A model generated the notes under the pieces. That model saw only the letters and a program-made list of their open reading frames with translations, ran no database searches and was not told where the DNA came from. Of a DNA stretch of 9,314 bases, positions 6,865-9,314 are shown one piece after another. The translations under genes were made by a program, and so were the position numbers. This DNA comes from an uncultured Clostridia bacterium. GTDB taxonomy: Bacteria; Bacillota; Clostridia; Oscillospirales; Oscillospiraceae. Positions within the stretch are counted from its first letter, which is position 1; each line of letters opens with the position of its first letter. The stretch spans positions 1 through 9,314 of the forward strand of contig CAMWSZ010000088.1 in assembly GCA_947177005.1 (NCBI GenBank), in the 5' to 3' direction.

Positions 6865-6897
6865 AAAAAAGCAGGTCCCTGTAAACCGGGGACCTGC
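6865..6897 (-). terminator. Rho-independent terminator after the NhaC-superfamily transporter gene
   Basis: Read on the minus strand, a 9-bp perfect GC-rich stem (GCAGGTCCC / GGGACCTGC, arms at 6889-6897 and 6871-6879) with a 9-base loop is followed by six T (complement of 6865-6870). It starts 13 bases beyond the transporter stop codon. The plus-strand side has only a short AATTTTA tail, so any termination in that direction would be weak. Confidence 0.88.
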
Positions 6898-6910
6898 AAT
6901 TTTATGTCAT

Positions 6911-8524
6911 TCAAGCCGTTTTCCGGCCAAATACCGACCGCAGCACAAACAATACCGCGATCATCAGCGCCGCGCCGAGGGCAAGACAGACGATAGCATT
7001 CTGCACGAACCCGGCGATGATAAAGCTGACAAAACTCACTCCCGCCACCGTAAGGGCATACGGAAGCTGGGTGGAAACATGAGTCACATGGTCGCACTGG
7101 GCGCCCGCGGAGGCCATAATGGTGGTGTCGCTGATCGGGGAGCAGTGGTCGCCGCACACCGCACCGGCCAGACAGGCGGAGATCCCAATGGTGAGGAGTG
7201 TACTGCTGGGGTCGAAAATCGCCACGACAATGGGGATCAGAATACCGAACGTGCCCCAGCTTGTCCCGGAAGCGAACGCCAAAAAGCAGGCCACGACAAA
7301 GATCACAGCCGGAAGCATACTGTACAGGCGCTCGGATGCACCATACATAACGTTGTACACGAATACATCCGCACCCAGCATATTGGTCATGGTTTTCAGG
7401 CTGACCGCCAGCGTCAGAATGGTGATAGGCGGCACCATAGCGAAGAAGCCCTTGGGAACGCATTCCATTGCCTGCCGGAAGGTCAGGACCCGTCTGGCGA
7501 CCAGATAGATTACGGCAATCACCAGCGCCACCAGGCCGCCCCAAGGCAGGGCCACATAGGCGTCGGTATCGGAGAAAGCGGCGATGAAATCACCGGCGTT
7601 GCTGTCCCAGAAGCCGCCGACATAGATCATGCCCAAAATGCAGAAGATGATTAAAACCACGACGGGAATCACCAGATCGGCAACGATTCCTTTCGGGTTG
7701 CCCTTTTCGGTTTCACCAGAATCAATGCCGCTCACGTCACCGGTTTTTCTGGCTTTCTCCTCGAATTTACGCATCGGGCCGTAATCGAAGTTCATCACGG
7801 CCAGGCCAATGACAAACACAAAGGTCAGCAGGGAATAGAAATTGTAGGGAATCGCACGGATAAACAGCTGAATGCCGCTGATACCGGTATCCAGGTCCGC
7901 GGCCACGCCGGAGACCGCCGCCGCCCAGGAACTGATAGGGGCAATCATACAGATTGGGGCGGCGGTAGCGTCGATCAGGTACGCGAGCTTTGGCCGGGAG
8001 ACTTTGTTCCGGTCCGTAATGGGCAGCATCACGGAACCGACAGTCAGACAGTTGAAATAGTCGTCAACAAAAATCAGCACGCCCAGGATAAACGTGGCGA
8101 GCATGGCCCCCACACGGCTTTTGATATTTTTTTCGGCCCAGCGTCCGAAAGCGGCGGAGCCGCCGGAGGCGTTGATAAGGGCGACGATCACGCCCAGCAG
8201 CACCAGGAACAGGAAAATACCGGCACTGTCGGCGATAGCGGCGATCATACCGTCATTAATAATGGTGTCCAGGGTGGCGACCGGCGCGAAATTGCACTGG
8301 AACAGCGCGCCCACCAGAATACCGATAAACAGAGACGAGTACGCTTCTTTGGTAATCAAGGCCAGCACGATAGCGACGGCCGGGGGCACCAGGGCCCAGA
8401 AGGTGCCGTACATGCTGGACGCAGGCACTTCACCTTCGGCGGCAAAAGCGGCGAGGGTGAGGGACAGGCACGTGACAGCAGCAAACGCACCTGTCAGGAC
8501 CCGCCGGGATCTTAGGGAACTCAT
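6911..8524 (-). CDS. NhaC-superfamily transporter, probable lysine transporter (lysine-riboswitch controlled)
   Basis: Polytopic membrane protein of 537 residues with about 11-12 hydrophobic helices, in the Na+/H+ antiporter NhaC superfamily. Typical stretches are FVDDYFNCLTVGSVMLPITD (152-171), ATAAPICMIAPISSWAA (186-202), LAFASGTSWGTFGILIPI (415-432) and GDHCSPISDTTIM (458-470). The N-terminus (residues 1-29) looks like a signal peptide, with an AFA-AE cleavage-like site before GTFWALVPP. The start at 8524 has AGGAGGT (8531-8537) 6 bases upstream; the in-frame extension to 8566 would run into the riboswitch terminator. Homology alone suggests Na+/H+ antiport. The lysine riboswitch directly upstream instead suggests lysine movement, probably ion-coupled. 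As I recall, comparative work on lysine riboswitches named such an NhaC-superfamily candidate 'LysW'. That symbol is also used for an unrelated amino-group carrier, so no symbol is given. Family secure; substrate inferred. Confidence 0.93.
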   Translation of the reverse strand: MSSLRSRRVLTGAFAAVTCLSLTLAAFAAEGEVPASSMYGTFWALVPPAVAIVLALITKEAYSSLFIGILVGALFQCNFAPVATLDTIINDGMIAAIADSAGIFLFLVLLGVIVALINASGGSAAFGRWAEKNIKSRVGAMLATFILGVLIFVDDYFNCLTVGSVMLPITDRNKVSRPKLAYLIDATAAPICMIAPISSWAAAVSGVAADLDTGISGIQLFIRAIPYNFYSLLTFVFVIGLAVMNFDYGPMRKFEEKARKTGDVSGIDSGETEKGNPKGIVADLVIPVVVLIIFCILGMIYVGGFWDSNAGDFIAAFSDTDAYVALPWGGLVALVIAVIYLVARRVLTFRQAMECVPKGFFAMVPPITILTLAVSLKTMTNMLGADVFVYNVMYGASERLYSMLPAVIFVVACFLAFASGTSWGTFGILIPIVVAIFDPSSTLLTIGISACLAGAVCGDHCSPISDTTIMASAGAQCDHVTHVSTQLPYALTVAGVSFVSFIIAGFVQNAIVCLALGAALMIAVLFVLRSVFGRKTA

Positions 8525-8543
8525 TACACTACCTCCTAAAAAT

Positions 8544-8577
8544 AAAAAAATCCAGTCATGACGCAATCATGACTGGA
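8544..8577 (-). terminator. Riboswitch expression-platform terminator
   Basis: On the minus strand, a perfect 11-bp stem (TCCAGTCATGA at 8567-8577, TCATGACTGGA at 8551-8561) with a 5-base loop is followed by seven T (complement of 8544-8550). It stands between the lysine aptamer and the transporter's ribosome binding site, only 6 bases before AGGAGGT. It therefore acts as a conditional attenuator rather than the end of a gene. Its 5' arm can also pair with the 3' strand of aptamer stem P1. Confidence 0.93.
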
Positions 8578-8594
8578 CGCAAAAATCCCGGCCT

Positions 8595-8770
8595 GTCATG
8601 ACAGCTCTCCGCGGAAGCACCGCGACAGTCCGCCGGATATTGTCCGGCGGCCCAGCGCAGCCCGTCCCGGACAGAACCGGCAGCGCTTCGGCGGCAGTCC
8701 CTTTCATTTCCCACCGCGTCCGGCGGAGAGACAGAGAAATTACTAATGGCGGCCGCGCCTCTATCATAAC
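8595..8770 (-). promoter_or_regulatory. Lysine riboswitch aptamer (L box)
   Basis: A 176-base leader element on the minus strand matches the lysine riboswitch. Conserved blocks appear in the right order: GATAGAGGCGCG, AGTA, TGAAAGGGACTGCCGCCGAA, GCTGGGCC, CTGTC and GGAGAGCTGTC. P1 pairs GTTATGATAG (8761-8770) with CTGTCATGAC (8595-8604), ten pairs including two G-U. P4 is a perfect 8-bp hairpin (8630-8650) and P5 a 5-bp hairpin (8610-8624). The P2 loop CCGGAC (8718-8723) is fully complementary to the P3 loop GTCCGG (8667-8672), the signature kissing-loop contact. Lysine binding should stabilise P1, leave the downstream terminator free to form and switch off the transporter gene. Assignment is by recognition of motifs and pairings, not a covariance search. 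Confidence 0.95.
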
Positions 8771-8806
8771 CATATAGCCCTCTCCCATACGGGAAACGGC
8801 AAGCCT

Positions 8807-8834
8807 ATTATACCCTCCCCGGCGCATTTGTCAA
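8807..8834 (-). promoter_or_regulatory. Promoter of the lysine riboswitch-transporter transcript
   Basis: On the minus strand, perfect TTGACA (8829-8834) and perfect TATAAT (8807-8812) are 16 bases apart. Transcription is predicted to start near 8800, about 30 bases before aptamer stem P1. The strong promoter fits control by attenuation rather than by initiation. The 8525-8898 interval contains no gene; it holds this promoter, the riboswitch with its terminator, and the weak terminator of the preceding gene. Confidence 0.88.
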
Positions 8835-8856
8835 GGGAAAATTACGGATTTTGTAG

Positions 8857-8877
8857 AAAAAACCAATTTGACGGTTT
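8857..8877 (-). terminator. Weak candidate terminator after the DHH phosphoesterase gene
   Basis: On the minus strand, AAACCG (8872-8877) can pair with TGGTTT (8860-8865, one G-U pair) around a 6-base loop, and the T-run continues to 8857. The stem is short and AT-leaning, so it is a weak terminator at best. It starts 21 bases past the stop codon and ends upstream of the transporter promoter. Confidence 0.4.
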
Positions 8878-8898
8878 ACAGGCCCTGCAAATCATAGA

Positions 8899-9314
8899 TT
8901 ATTCACACTTAACGGCGTCAATGGCCGCCAGCACGGACCGCTTCACGTCCTCCAGACTGCCGTTTAACGTTGCACCGGCGGCCATTGCGTGACCGCCGCC
9001 GCCCAGCCGGGTACAGGCGTCAGTAGCGTTGACCCGGCCGTTAGCGCCGGTCCGGAGACTGACTTTCCATTCATCCGGCGCCAGCTCCCGCAGGACCACG
9101 CCGCAGTCCACGCCCTCGATCATGCCCGCCAGGGACGACAGATCCTCCGCGTCGTCCTCCGCGGCCTCCAGACGCTGCATCATTTCCCGGGACACGCTCA
9201 TCATAACGCCCCTGCCCTCATGAAAAAATTCCATACCGGCCAGCATACCGGCCTCCAGCGCCAGACTTTTTTTGCTTTTGACCCGGAAATGGCGGTGATT
9301 CACCGCGAAATAGT
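8899..9314 (-). CDS. nrnA: DHH/DHHA1-family phosphoesterase, NrnA type, C-terminal part (5' end outside window)
   Basis: C-terminal fragment of about 138 residues; the frame is open through the right edge, so the DHH catalytic domain with its metal-binding motifs is not in view. The visible part is the DHHA1 substrate-binding domain. VSLRTGANGRVNATDACTRL leads into the diagnostic glycine-rich GGGGHAMAAGATL, which contacts the substrate in this family. NrnA-type enzymes degrade oligoribonucleotides of a few bases and can dephosphorylate 3'-phosphoadenosine 5'-phosphate; relatives hydrolyse cyclic dinucleotides or their linear products. The segment RGVMMSVSREMMQRLEAAEDDAE near the left of the fragment fits the linker into DHHA1 in NrnA proteins. 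Stop TAA is complementary to 8899-8901. Superfamily secure; the NrnA subtype is likely but rests on the C-terminal half only. Confidence 0.85.
   Translation of the reverse strand, partial: YFAVNHRHFRVKSKKSLALEAGMLAGMEFFHEGRGVMMSVSREMMQRLEAAEDDAEDLSSLAGMIEGVDCGVVLRELAPDEWKVSLRTGANGRVNATDACTRLGGGGHAMAAGATLNGSLEDVKRSVLAAIDAVKCE

Noticed and set aside
7079..7654. 191-codon plus-strand frame opposite the NhaC-superfamily transporter
   Set aside because: Antisense shadow rich in Gly, His and Gln with no expression signals; the minus strand encodes a complete transporter.
8525..8800. T-box leader as an alternative for the transporter's 5' region
   Set aside because: No T-box bulge sequence or specifier loop was found, whereas lysine aptamer motifs, kissing loops and P1-P5 are present.
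8567..8827. 86-codon minus-strand frame upstream of the NhaC-superfamily transporter
   Set aside because: It lies across the lysine riboswitch and the first arm of its terminator. The conserved RNA motifs and pairings explain the sequence, and there is no suitable ribosome binding site.
1..9314. CRISPR array, insertion sequence, prophage or defence system
   Set aside because: No regularly spaced repeats, transposase or integrase frames, terminal inverted repeats or defence-type domains were seen; the genes are ordinary chromosomal functions.

Overview
The window looks like chromosomal DNA from a GC-rich member of the Clostridia, perhaps an Oscillospiraceae-type gut anaerobe. This is an inference from GC-rich codon use, strong AGGAGG ribosome binding sites, sigma-A-like promoters, the ffh-rpsP-khpA gene order, and a lysine riboswitch with a Gram-positive-style terminator platform. 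No mobile element, phage gene, CRISPR array, tRNA or rRNA was seen.

Layout. (1) 2-1440, plus strand: the end of ffh (SRP GTPase), then rpsP (ribosomal protein S16) and khpA (KH-domain RNA-binding protein), closed by a hairpin terminator at 1443-1481. (2) 1491-4599, plus strand: a ZIP-family metal transporter with its own promoter, then a GlgX/isoamylase-type glycogen debranching enzyme with a near-consensus promoter whose spacer holds a small palindrome. (3) 4600-4640: one long hairpin that serves as a shared terminator for convergent genes. (4) 4639-6741, minus strand: a promoter, a 56-residue unknown protein, an OmpR/PhoB-type response regulator and a HAMP-less histidine kinase, tightly packed as one operon. 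(5) 6865-8834, minus strand: a strong promoter, a lysine riboswitch with its terminator, and an NhaC-superfamily membrane transporter with its own terminator. (6) 8899-9314, minus strand: the 3' end of a DHH/DHHA1 phosphoesterase of the NrnA type, running off the window.

The most informative element is the non-coding leader at 8544-8800. It matches the lysine riboswitch in conserved sequence, in the P1, P4 and P5 stems, and in the P2-P3 kissing loops. It also shows a clear competition between an antiterminator and a terminator. It changes the reading of the downstream gene: family homology alone would say 'Na+/H+ antiporter', but lysine-responsive control makes a lysine transporter more likely. 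Other points of interest are a ZIP transporter with Val at a usual metal-ligand Glu position, an unrecognised small protein leading the two-component operon, and the break in the usual rpsP-khpA-rimM-trmD-rplS order.
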